This document shows positions 6,197 through 13,092 of a stretch of DNA of 13,092 nucleotides, piece by piece. Each line of letters begins with the position of its first letter. Positions within the stretch are counted from its first letter, which is position 1. This DNA comes from Thermoplasmata archaeon (GTDB lineage Archaea; Thermoplasmatota; Thermoplasmata; UBA10834). The position numbers were made by a program, and so were the translations under genes. The stretch covers positions 1 through 13,092 of the forward strand of contig JALOTO010000080.1 of assembly GCA_025457845.1 (NCBI GenBank), read 5' to 3'. The notes below the pieces were generated by a model. The model did no database searches, had not been told where the DNA came from, and was given only the letters and a program-made list of their open reading frames with translations.

Positions 6197-7222
6197 ATGA
6201 AGACGGATGTAAAGAGCAAGCTATCAGCCAGCCTCATCGTGCTGGTAATGGCGATATCTGCCCTGGCCGTCCTGCCCGGATCCTTTGCCGGCGCGGACGC
6301 GGGGACGAACACGATATTCGTGCCAGTCGTTTCAGGCGGCACGCCAGTAACCACCGGCGTAACGGTAACCCTCACGAACGTGCACACGGGCGAGGTCATA
6401 ACGGCCCCCTACTCATCGACCTACGGCGTCTACATGGCGACCGGGGCCCCATCGGGCTTCTACAGGGTCGATGTCGTCGCGGACGGCTACTACGACGAGT
6501 TCGCGGCTGAGGAGTTCAGGTTCGACGGGCTGTCGACCTACACCGTCGACTCGGTCATCCTGACCGAGTTCGCCCCGATGATATACACCTGGAACGTGAC
6601 CGTCAGGGACGTGACCACGAACCAGAAGATCGTCGGTGCCGATGTCATGTTCTACGACCCGGTGATGGATGAGGTCGTCGCGAGCGAGAAGACGGACTCC
6701 ACTGGAGTGGCGTCGGTCGAGATATGCTCGTCGCCGGTCCTCGGTGACCTGGACCTGGTCGTGAAGGCGGACACCTACCGCTACCACATAGAGCCGGTCG
6801 CGGTCACCGGTGACAACCTCACTGGGGACCCGGTCCTGCTGACCAAGTCCGTGCGCGTCACGGGCTTCGTGGCGGACTACGACAGCCCGGCCTCGAACGT
6901 GGTCGCATACCTGCTCAGCCACGACGTTCGACACGATCGCTGGCGACTACACGCTCTGTGTGGACGCGGACGGCGTGACCTCGTACATCGAGAACATAAC
7001 CGTCGCTTCGAGCGCCATCTACTACAGCCTCGAGGTCGGCGACGAGCTCGCCAACCAGACCCAGAGGACCGAGGCGGTCTCCCTGGTCTACGGGGCGGAC
7101 TTCAACTCGTTCGACCTGTCAGTGGCCACGGTCTGGTCATACGACGACGCCCACCCGGGCCTCGAGTTCGCGGACATGGGCAGCCTGAGGCTGCAGATCG
7201 ACCTCGCGATGGGCAACGCTGA
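6197..7222 (+). CDS. PKD/CARDB surface protein, N-terminal part up to a frameshift near 6920
   Basis: This is the 5' piece of a large secreted surface protein whose frame is broken. ATG 6197 is chosen over GTG 6182 because GAGGGG lies 7 bases upstream and the protein then starts with a classic signal peptide: MKTDVKSK, then a hydrophobic core (SLIVLVMAISALAVL), then a small-residue cleavage region (GSFAGADA). About 210 residues of beta-rich extracellular sequence follow. Two carboxypeptidase-regulatory/Ig-like units are visible: VTVTLTNVHTGEV...YRVDVVADGYYDEF, and WNVTVRDVTTNQKIVGADVMFYD...VVKADTYRYHIE. The reading makes sense only to about 6925 (YLLSHD). After that this frame gives Arg-rich nonsense to a stop at 7222, while sensible sequence continues in the +1 frame (TTFDTIAGDYTLCVDADG from 6921). 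Removing one base, for example G6926, would join the two into a protein of about 965 aa. Base use on both sides is alike. Confidence 0.75.
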   Translation: MKTDVKSKLSASLIVLVMAISALAVLPGSFAGADAGTNTIFVPVVSGGTPVTTGVTVTLTNVHTGEVITAPYSSTYGVYMATGAPSGFYRVDVVADGYYDEFAAEEFRFDGLSTYTVDSVILTEFAPMIYTWNVTVRDVTTNQKIVGADVMFYDPVMDEVVASEKTDSTGVASVEICSSPVLGDLDLVVKADTYRYHIEPVAVTGDNLTGDPVLLTKSVRVTGFVADYDSPASNVVAYLLSHDVRHDRWRLHALCGRGRRDLVHREHNRRFERHLLQPRGRRRARQPDPEDRGGLPGLRGGLQLVRPVSGHGLVIRRRPPGPRVRGHGQPEAADRPRDGQR

Positions 7223-9095
7223 CGGCGTCGTGAGCACCACGGAGGCGGCCGCGTTCAACGCGAAGGTACTGGGCTTCGGGGCACAGCACGTGACCTCGTC
7301 CAGGCTCCTGACCGTGAACGACACGATCTACGAGAGCGCCCTCACGCTCAGCCCGTTCAGCCTGACGGGTGTGGCGGGCGGGATAGACTCGGTCGCCGGT
7401 GTCTCGTACAGCTACGGCTGCGACTACACAGCGGTGGACTCGATCGATGTCGGCGCGGACGACTACACCTCGATGGGCTATGTCAACTACGACACCGACT
7501 CGGTCAGCTACGACTACTCGATCGCGCTGCCCGACGGCTACGAGCTCGTCAACAACGCGACCACGAGCCACGTGAACGTCACGGAGTACCTCGTCGTCCA
7601 GATAACGGCGGACGAGTACACGGGCGGTCCCGAGGCCATATCGATGATGTTCGAGGCCTCCGAGGCGCCGATAGCAGGCGCGGGCATCGTGGACACGGAG
7701 TACACCTACGCGGTCCTCGAGGACAAGAACATCACGAAGTACTACGTGCGCGCGGGCTTCGAGTTCAACTTCACGGCGGCCGACTCCTCGGACCCGAACG
7801 GGAACCCGTTGACCTTCACATGGCTCTTCGATGACGGCAACACCACGACCACGGGCGATGTGCTCGCCGCATGGAACTACACAGACGCGCACGAGCTCTA
7901 TGTCGTGAACCTCACCATCGAGGATGTCGGCGGGCTGGTCAACTGGACCGAGCTCAACGTCACCGTCGACGGCATGGACCCGACGGGCGTCATAACCGTG
8001 AAGAACCTCACGGTCGAGGACGACGCGTTCAGGGTCGACGAGGGCGAGTACATAACGGTCAACGCGACCTCCTCGTTCGACGACGCGGTCTCCGCGGACG
8101 ACGAGCTGGGCCTGATCGACTATGTCGAGTTCGACTACGGCGACGGCAACTCCTCCGGCCAGGTGGACTGGCAGGACGACGAGCAGAACGTGACCTTCTC
8201 CTACGAGAACGCGGGCACGTACACGCTGTACCTGAACGTCACCGACGTTGTCGGGCATGTCTCCTCGACGACCATGACCGTCACCGTCAACGACACGACC
8301 GGGCCGACGGCGAGCTTCAAGGTCCTCAACGAGACCTGGGGCACGAGCCTGATCGAGAACACGACGCTCTACTTCAACGCGAGCGCCACGGTCGACAACG
8401 TCGACGAGCTCGAGGACATGATGTTCTCGTGGTACTTCGACGACGACCAGGGCGACGACTCGTGGCTGAACGGCACCGGCCTCTACAACGTGACGCATGT
8501 CTTCGAGGCGACCGGGACCTTCACCGTCAAGCTCAACGTGACGGACCTGTCGAACAACTCGGGGACCTACACGAAGAACGTGGTCGTGGCATCGAGCGCG
8601 AGGCCCGATGTGAGGATCGACGCGATAACCTTCGACCCCGAGACCTTCGAGGAGGGCGTCGCCGGGACCATAATCGTGAACCTGACGAACAGGGGCAGCG
8701 CCGTGGCGACCGGAGTGACCATCACGTTCTACATGGAGAACGACGACGGTACCGAGACGCTCATAGGCTCGACGACGACCCTCTGGAACGGCACCAGCCA
8801 GGTGACCTCCATAGGCATCGGCGGCACGGCCCAGGTCAAGTTCTCCTGGACGCCGGACGCGAAGGGCGCGTACACCATCAAGGTGAACGTCACGAGCACG
8901 GACCAGCTGACGACCCACGACCTCAACGGGGATGTGGATGTCAACGAGGCCGGCTGGAAGAAGATCGCCCTCTGGGGCGGTGTCGCGGCCGTGATCGTGC
9001 TCGTCCCGCTGCTGCTCTACCTGCGCGGCAGGTGGTCCAGGCGCGAGAAGAAGGGCCCGAGGCGCGAGAAGCGCGAGGAGAAGGGCGAGGAATAG
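6960..9095 (+). CDS. PKD/CARDB surface protein, C-terminal part with membrane anchor
   Basis: This is the 3' piece of the same gene in the shifted frame. Sensible coding runs from about 6921; the GTG at 6960 has no ribosome-binding sequence and is probably not a real start. After a ~260-residue region of unclear fold come three PKD-like domains, with WLFDDGN and YGDGNSS-type cores (about 7757-7972, 8055-8310, 8370-8590). A CARDB-type adhesion domain follows (about 8605-8945), with IIVNLTNRGSAVATGVTITFY. A single membrane helix IALWGGVAAVIVLVPLLLYL (8964-9023) and a basic cytoplasmic tail (RGRWSRREKKGPRREKR) end it. I count about 28 Asn-x-Ser/Thr sites, which suggests heavy N-glycosylation outside the cell. 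Together with the N-terminal signal peptide this gives a type I anchored, cell-surface architecture that may act in adhesion or as an envelope component; the ligand is unknown. The stop is TAG. Confidence 0.85.
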   Translation: MDADGVTSYIENITVASSAIYYSLEVGDELANQTQRTEAVSLVYGADFNSFDLSVATVWSYDDAHPGLEFADMGSLRLQIDLAMGNADGVVSTTEAAAFNAKVLGFGAQHVTSSRLLTVNDTIYESALTLSPFSLTGVAGGIDSVAGVSYSYGCDYTAVDSIDVGADDYTSMGYVNYDTDSVSYDYSIALPDGYELVNNATTSHVNVTEYLVVQITADEYTGGPEAISMMFEASEAPIAGAGIVDTEYTYAVLEDKNITKYYVRAGFEFNFTAADSSDPNGNPLTFTWLFDDGNTTTTGDVLAAWNYTDAHELYVVNLTIEDVGGLVNWTELNVTVDGMDPTGVITVKNLTVEDDAFRVDEGEYITVNATSSFDDAVSADDELGLIDYVEFDYGDGNSSGQVDWQDDEQNVTFSYENAGTYTLYLNVTDVVGHVSSTTMTVTVNDTTGPTASFKVLNETWGTSLIENTTLYFNASATVDNVDELEDMMFSWYFDDDQGDDSWLNGTGLYNVTHVFEATGTFTVKLNVTDLSNNSGTYTKNVVVASSARPDVRIDAITFDPETFEEGVAGTIIVNLTNRGSAVATGVTITFYMENDDGTETLIGSTTTLWNGTSQVTSIGIGGTAQVKFSWTPDAKGAYTIKVNVTSTDQLTTHDLNGDVDVNEAGWKKIALWGGVAAVIVLVPLLLYLRGRWSRREKKGPRREKREEKGEE

Positions 9096-9123
9096 GCGTT
9101 CCCCGTCCCTCCAAACCCTAAAA

Positions 9124-9131
9124 CCTCTTAA
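9124..9131 (+). promoter_or_regulatory. Weak box A ahead of the lipoate-ligase-family gene
   Basis: CCTCTTAA, within an A/T-richer patch (AAACCTCTTAACG), is centred about 28 bp before ATG 9157. That spacing would start the transcript at or next to the ATG. No ribosome-binding sequence precedes the ATG (ATTCCCTACCCGG), which agrees with a leaderless mRNA. Confidence 0.4.
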
Positions 9132-9156
9132 CGCACCCTTTTGATTCCCTACCCGG

Positions 9157-9906
9157 ATGAACACCTCACGTGCCTGGAGGCTGGTAGACAGCGGCATGGT
9201 CGCCCCCGCGGAGTCCGCGGCCCTCGACGAGGCACTGCTGGACTCCCTGGCGTCGGGCCGGTCGGCACCTACCCTCCACTTCTACGTCAGGTCCGCCCCC
9301 ACGGTCTCCCTGGGCTACTTCCAGAAGGCCTCGGAGACGGTGGACCTCGATGCGTGCAGGCGGCTGGGGGTGACCCTCGTCCGGCGGAGGTCCGGCGGGA
9401 GCTCCATCTACACGGACCAGGGGCAGCTCATATTCGCGCTCGTGCTGCCCGAGGAGGCCCTCCCGAGGGAGCGGGAGGCGTCCTTCAGGCCCGTCTGCGG
9501 GGCGATCGCTCGCGTGATATCCTCGTACGGGCTCGATGCGAGGCACAGGCCCGTGAACGACGTGGAGGTCGGGGGCAGGAAGCTCTCAGGCAGCGCGCAG
9601 CTCAGGGGCAGGGGCTGCGTCCTGCACCACGGGACGGTCATCGCGGACACCGACCTCTCGAGGATGGACGCAGTGCTCAGGGCGGGTGAGACGGGGACGC
9701 TCCCGTCTGAGCGCGTCACTACCATGGCCGCGCTCCTGGGAAGGGCGCCTGACCTGCAGGACCTCGAGGACAGGCTGACGGCGGCGTTCGCGGAGGCCCT
9801 GGACGCAGAGTTCGTTCCCGGGGCGATGACCGTCGACGAGAGGGCGGCGGTGGAGAAGCTGGTCGACGAGCGCTACTCGAGGGACGAGTGGAACCTCAGG
9901 CGATGA
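9157..9906 (+). CDS. Lipoate-protein ligase / octanoyltransferase family protein (LplA-like)
   Basis: This 249-residue BPL/LplA/LipB-fold protein is likely to attach lipoate, or transfer an octanoyl or lipoyl group, to the lysine of acyl-carrier domains of 2-oxoacid dehydrogenase or glycine cleavage complexes in the cytoplasm. Evidence is the RRRSGGSSIYTDQGQL strand (76-91), equivalent to the family RR-x-x-GGG-x-x-x-D-x-G motif. Also present are NDVEVGGRKLSGSAQ (134-148), with K142 in the position of the catalytic/substrate lysine, HHGT (157-160), and a C-terminal RYSRDEWN typical of archaeal members. The third glycine of the GGG motif is Ser. The best-known archaeal LplA (Thermoplasma acidophilum) needs a separate partner, LplB, encoded next to it; none is here. 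The ATG at 9157 appears leaderless. The gene ends TGA, 3 bp from the convergent argS stop. A biotin ligase is a less likely alternative. Confidence 0.8.
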   Translation: MNTSRAWRLVDSGMVAPAESAALDEALLDSLASGRSAPTLHFYVRSAPTVSLGYFQKASETVDLDACRRLGVTLVRRRSGGSSIYTDQGQLIFALVLPEEALPREREASFRPVCGAIARVISSYGLDARHRPVNDVEVGGRKLSGSAQLRGRGCVLHHGTVIADTDLSRMDAVLRAGETGTLPSERVTTMAALLGRAPDLQDLEDRLTAAFAEALDAEFVPGAMTVDERAAVEKLVDERYSRDEWNLRR

Positions 9907-9909
9907 GGC

Positions 9910-11640
9910 CTACATCTCCTCTGGCGCCTCGATCCCGAGGCAGTCTAGCGCGTTCCTCATGGTCCACATGCTGGCCTCCACGAGGGCGAGCCGGGAATCC
10001 CTGGCAAGCCCCTCGGACTTCAGCACGGGGACGTACCTGTAGAACTGGTTGAACTGGGCTGCGAGGTCCTGGGCGTACGCGGCCATCGGGTGTGCCCGTC
10101 TGTCCTCGGCGCATGTCTGCACGACCGACGGGAACCTCGCTATGAGCTTCGCGAGGAGCCTCTCGTGGTCGTTGACCAGGTGCGCGGGGTCGAAGCCCCT
10201 GCCGCGCTCCCCGGCCTTCTGGAGGATGGAGCACGCCCTCGCGTGGGCGTACTGGACGAACGGGGCGCTGTTCCCCTCGAAGTTGAGGGCCTCCTCCCAC
10301 TTGAAGACTATCTGCTTCTCGGCCTGAATCCTGATGATGTTGTATCTGAGGGAGCCGATGCCCACCACGCGTGCGATCTCCCTCATCCTCTCCTCGCTCA
10401 GGTCCGTCCTGCGGGCCTTCACCTCCGTGTAGGCCCTCTCGACCGCCTCGTCCATGAGGTCGTCGATGTAGACGACCCTGCCCTGCCTCGTGGACATCCT
10501 CCCCTCGGGCAGGGAGACGAAGGCGTAGTAGACGATCTCCGGCTTCTTCTGGATGCCCATGATGCTCAGGGCGGCCGCCAGCTGCTGCTGCCCGAGCTTC
10601 TGGTCCTCGCCCAGGACGTTGACCGGCACGTCCGTCCTGGCGAACTTGTCCATGTGATATGCGAGGTCCCTCGTGGTGTAGAGCGATGTCCCGTCCGCGC
10701 GGGTGAAGACCCACTTCGTGTCCCTCCCCGCGATGCCGAACTCCTCGAGGTCGAGGTGCCACGCCCCGTCGTCCTCCTCGACGGCGTACTTGGACGCCTT
10801 GAGCCGCTCGATGACCCTGTCGACGCTGCCGTCCTCGACGAACCTCGACTCCCAGGTCGCGCCGTCGAAGCCTATGTTGATCCGCTCGAGGCTGCCCATG
10901 ACCGCCTTGAGCACGCGCTCGCAGGTCTCCCTGGCGAGCATGACGGTCTCGTGGTCCCCGTGCTCCAGCTTGTAGAGCATGGAGTCGACCTGCTTGAGGA
11001 CCTCCGGGTCCTCCTCGACCCGCTTGTTGGCCTGCTGGTAGAACAGGACGTATCGGAAGTGGTCGCCCTCCTTCTCCGGAGGCGACTCGAGAGTGAGGTT
11101 CTTGACGCCCCAGGTCATGATGACGACCTGCCTGCCGACGTCGTTGACGTAGAACTCAGTGGTCACGGCGTAGCCTGCGCGTCGGAGCAGTCTGCCCATG
11201 GTGTCGCCTATGATCGGGTTCCTGGCCCTGCCGACGTGAAGGGGGCCGGTCGGGTTCGCGCTCGTGTGTTCGAGCAGTATCCGGACCTTCTTGTCGTCGC
11301 CGGAACCGTAGAACTCCTTCGCCTCGACAGCATCGAGGACCGTGTTCCTGGCAAGCTCGTCGAAACGCACATGGAAGTTGACGTACCCGCCCGCGGCCTC
11401 GGCCTTCTCGATGCTCCCGTGGGGCTTGACGCGCGAAGCGATGTCCTTCGCTATCGCGTCCGGCGCCTTCCTGAGCTGCTTCGCGAGCGGGAAGCAGGCG
11501 AACGCGAGGTCCCCCATCCCCTGGGGGGCCTCCGCGAGAGTGACGGGTGCCTGGACCTTCAGGTCCGCGAGGACTGTCGCCAGGGCCGAGGACACCTCGT
11601 CCCTGAATGCCCGGAATGCGTCCTTGGTCATCGAGCCCAC
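9910..11640 (-). CDS. argS: Arginyl-tRNA synthetase
   Basis: This is a class I aminoacyl-tRNA synthetase that charges tRNA-Arg with arginine in the cytoplasm; at 576 residues it is within the usual range. The N-terminal ~110 residues form the additional Add1 tRNA-binding domain (APQGMGDLAFACFPLAK at 38-54). The signature EHTSANPTGPLHVGRARN (124-141) contains the HIGH-type motif HVGR. MSTRQG (382-387) stands at the KMSKS position, a degenerate form usual for ArgRS. The C-terminal anticodon-binding domain ends with the family-typical LDCLGIEAPEEM. The start is uncertain. GTG 11640 lies one base after the prf1 stop, while ATG 11631 is nine bases further in with a GTGAT-like sequence upstream. 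Either way the gene is translationally coupled to prf1 and shares its transcript. The stop is TAG. Confidence 0.95.
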   Translation of the reverse strand: MGSMTKDAFRAFRDEVSSALATVLADLKVQAPVTLAEAPQGMGDLAFACFPLAKQLRKAPDAIAKDIASRVKPHGSIEKAEAAGGYVNFHVRFDELARNTVLDAVEAKEFYGSGDDKKVRILLEHTSANPTGPLHVGRARNPIIGDTMGRLLRRAGYAVTTEFYVNDVGRQVVIMTWGVKNLTLESPPEKEGDHFRYVLFYQQANKRVEEDPEVLKQVDSMLYKLEHGDHETVMLARETCERVLKAVMGSLERINIGFDGATWESRFVEDGSVDRVIERLKASKYAVEEDDGAWHLDLEEFGIAGRDTKWVFTRADGTSLYTTRDLAYHMDKFARTDVPVNVLGEDQKLGQQQLAAALSIMGIQKKPEIVYYAFVSLPEGRMSTRQGRVVYIDDLMDEAVERAYTEVKARRTDLSEERMREIARVVGIGSLRYNIIRIQAEKQIVFKWEEALNFEGNSAPFVQYAHARACSILQKAGERGRGFDPAHLVNDHERLLAKLIARFPSVVQTCAEDRRAHPMAAYAQDLAAQFNQFYRYVPVLKSEGLARDSRLALVEASMWTMRNALDCLGIEAPEEM

Positions 11641-11641
11641 A

Positions 11642-12859
11642 TCACTTGATCCTGAAGCGGAGTATGCCCGCTATCCCGCCGAACGCCTTCTTGAGGAGCT
11701 CCCCTTCCTCAGACTCGCCGGACACGAACTCCACCTTGGTGTTGTTCGCGTCGGCCATCTTGTGGAGCTCGCCCACGAGGTCCTCGACGGCGTCCACGTT
11801 CATCTCCGCACCGCACTTTTCGCACTTTATCTCTTCCGTCGAGTCCGCGGCCAAGACCTGCTTCTTGTTGCCGCAGGACGGACACGACACATTGAGCCTG
11901 ACGCGCCTTATGTCCTCTGAGAGTATGAGTATGTCCACGGCCCCGATGAGGAGCGCGTCCCTCACCTGGTTCTCCCCGTAGACCGCGAGCCCACCGTCGG
12001 CCTTCCTGATCTCCTCGAGCAGCTTCTGTATGAGGTCCTTCTCCCTCATCAGGTCGATGGTCTTGAGGGAATCCCTGGCCTTCTCGACCAGCTCCCTGAG
12101 CCCGTACTCGTCCGTGTAGCCGACATCGAAGGTGTCGACGATCTTCTTCTGGAGCTCGTAGTGGAGGTACTCGGTCTTGACGAAGTACTCCTTGGTCGGG
12201 CCCGGGCCGGCGACGAGGACGCCCACCAGGTCCTTCCTGGAGAGGAAGGCCTCGTTGGCTATCTCCGCGACCTTCTTGTAGAACTCGTGCGCGGCGATCT
12301 CCTCGAACCTGCGGGCGGACTGGCCGCCCCTGCCATGCTTGCTGGGGACGAGCGACTGGATGTTCTTGACCGGGATGATCCGCTTGCCGTGGAGCAGCCC
12401 GATGGTCGCCTCGCCCCTGTCTATGACAATGAGCCCGTAGGCCTCCTTGTCCTCGAGCATCCCCTCGAGCGGCTCCGTGAAGAAGTTCGAGTCACATCGG
12501 TAGACGAAGGTGGGGACCGGGTCCGGCGGTTCGAGCACGTACTGGATCATGCTGGTCTGGTCAGCGCCGACCGACCTGTGGCCGACGAAGAAGACGAGCC
12601 CGTTGTCCGGCGCCGATTTGTAGTTCTTGAGCCTCGCGAGGATGGAGGAGATCGCACCCTGCACGTTCTTCCTCGTGCTCGACGACTTGATGTTCGATGA
12701 CTGCGAGTACTCGTTCCTTAGGTAAGCCGCGACATCCGAGAGCTGCCTCGCGGGCGGGATGTACAGCGATATGAGTTCCGTGCCCCGGCCGGAGAGCTTC
12801 CTTACCTCCTCGAGGCTCCTACGGAACTCGTATTTCTGGAGGTCCGTCAGTTCGGTCAT
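11642..12859 (-). CDS. prf1: Peptide chain release factor aRF1
   Basis: This is the archaeal class-1 release factor, which reads all stop codons in the ribosomal A site and releases the peptide. Its 405 residues are the normal length. The N-terminal domain has the stop-decoding NIKS motif (56-59, within YSQSSNIKSS) and the YxCxxxF motif (YRCDSNF, 120-126). The middle domain has the catalytic GGQ (178-180, within HGRGGQSARRF). The C-terminal domain, which contacts aRF3/aEF1A and aABCE1, contains a four-cysteine zinc finger (CPSCG ... CEKCG, coded near 11810-11890). The usual TASNIKS reads QSSNIKS here. ATG 12859 is well placed after a box A at 12908-12917. It is the first gene of a two-gene operon with argS. 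It ends in TGA. Confidence 0.95.
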   Translation of the reverse strand: MTELTDLQKYEFRRSLEEVRKLSGRGTELISLYIPPARQLSDVAAYLRNEYSQSSNIKSSSTRKNVQGAISSILARLKNYKSAPDNGLVFFVGHRSVGADQTSMIQYVLEPPDPVPTFVYRCDSNFFTEPLEGMLEDKEAYGLIVIDRGEATIGLLHGKRIIPVKNIQSLVPSKHGRGGQSARRFEEIAAHEFYKKVAEIANEAFLSRKDLVGVLVAGPGPTKEYFVKTEYLHYELQKKIVDTFDVGYTDEYGLRELVEKARDSLKTIDLMREKDLIQKLLEEIRKADGGLAVYGENQVRDALLIGAVDILILSEDIRRVRLNVSCPSCGNKKQVLAADSTEEIKCEKCGAEMNVDAVEDLVGELHKMADANNTKVEFVSGESEEGELLKKAFGGIAGILRFRIK

Positions 12860-12880
12860 CGGAGAACAACCAGTCCGAAA

Positions 12881-12917
12881 CCTTTTGTACGGGTTAGAGC
12901 GTTCTCCGTTATAAAGG
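12881..12917. promoter_or_regulatory. Interlocked divergent promoters of prf1 and pyrH
   Basis: Only 66 bp separate the two start codons. On the minus strand CCTTTATAAC (12917-12908) is a good box A. It predicts a start near 12887 and a leader of about 27 bases for prf1. On the plus strand the best-placed element is the weaker CCTTTTGTAC (12881-12890), which would start pyrH near 12911 with a ~15-base leader carrying AAAGGTTGA. Each element would lie in the other gene's initiation or leader region. The minus-strand call is much firmer than the plus-strand one. Confidence 0.45.
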
Positions 12918-12925
12918 TTGACCAG

Positions 12926-13092
12926 ATGGAACCTGTGGTCCTATCCCTGGGTGGCTCCGTCCTGGTGGACTCCGAGGACAGCTCGGGGTTCATCAAGGCG
13001 GTCGCCGCCGTGCTGCAAGAAGTGTCCCGGAACCGCAAGGTCTACGTCGTCACCGGGGGCGGCAAGGTCGCGCGCTTCTACATACGCAACGG
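12926..13092 (+). CDS. pyrH: UMP kinase, archaeal type, 3'-truncated by window edge
   Basis: The first 55 codons of an amino-acid-kinase-fold protein are present. MEPVVLSLGGSVLV and YVVTGGGKVARFYI are the two glycine-rich phosphate-binding stretches at the start of archaeal UMP kinase, which phosphorylates UMP to UDP with ATP in pyrimidine synthesis. The spacing of the two motifs (about 30 residues) also fits. Other members of the fold, such as fosfomycin-resistance-like or isopentenyl phosphate kinases, share the first motif, so the missing remainder leaves some doubt. ATG 12926 is preceded by AAAGGTTGACCAG, a modest ribosome-binding sequence. It is divergent from prf1. Confidence 0.8.
   Translation, partial: MEPVVLSLGGSVLVDSEDSSGFIKAVAAVLQEVSRNRKVYVVTGGGKVARFYIRN

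Noticed and set aside
7137..9197. 686-codon open frame antisense to the PKD surface protein
   Set aside because: Its Arg/Val/His/Asp-rich translation is a by-product of the high-GC coding strand. The sense frame has a coherent domain series and membrane anchor.
9926..9941. Inverted repeat GCCTCG-ATCC-CGAGGC near the end of argS
   Set aside because: It lies inside the argS coding sequence, in the conserved GIEAPE region, and is explained by codon choice. A 5-bp repeat at 9894-9908 across the lplA-like stop is likewise too short to call.
10090..11649. 519-codon plus-strand open frame antisense to argS
   Set aside because: It mirrors argS, which has clear class I synthetase motifs; the antisense translation has no motif.
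1..13092. CRISPR array, insertion sequence, integrase, toxin-antitoxin or defence genes
   Set aside because: No direct repeats with spacers, no transposase or recombinase motifs and no small toxin-like gene pairs were seen.

Overview
The window is high-GC DNA (mostly G/C at third codon positions, with AGG/CTC/GTC/ATA-rich codon use). It reads as a euryarchaeal chromosome, most likely a Thermoplasmatota-type lineage. Support comes from an archaeal class-1 release factor (aRF1), a PurP-family ligase (an archaeal purine enzyme family), an archaeal UMP kinase, TATA/box A-like promoters and a heavily sequon-decorated PKD surface protein. MutL is a bacterial-type mismatch repair protein found in only some archaea. 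The lineage is inferred from gene content and was not tested by any search.

Layout: (1) The 3' part of mutL (+) runs off the left edge and converges, 6 bp apart, on an MttB-family methyltransferase gene (-) that has no in-frame amber codon. (2) A 225-bp divergent spacer holds a GC palindrome and a clear box A. It is followed by a plus-strand run: an unrecognised cysteine-containing protein, a two-part GNAT protein, and a PurP-family ATP-grasp protein with an altered loop and an unusual start. (3) An intergenic hairpin and a second strong box A precede a large secreted, membrane-anchored PKD/CARDB protein that is broken by a +1 frameshift near 6920. (4) A lipoate-ligase-family gene, probably leaderless, ends 3 bp from the convergent argS. 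(5) prf1 (aRF1) and argS form a tightly coupled minus-strand operon. It is transcribed divergently from the partial pyrH at the right edge, across a 66-bp spacer.

Most genes are informational or metabolic housekeeping: mismatch repair, translation termination, arginine charging, pyrimidine phosphorylation and lipoylation. I see no defence island, CRISPR array, transposon, integrase, rRNA or tRNA. The least explained part is the 3002-6044 run (Cys protein, GNAT, PurP-like). No stretch over 300 bases lacks a gene. I found no clear-cut new system; the findings below are leads of moderate strength.
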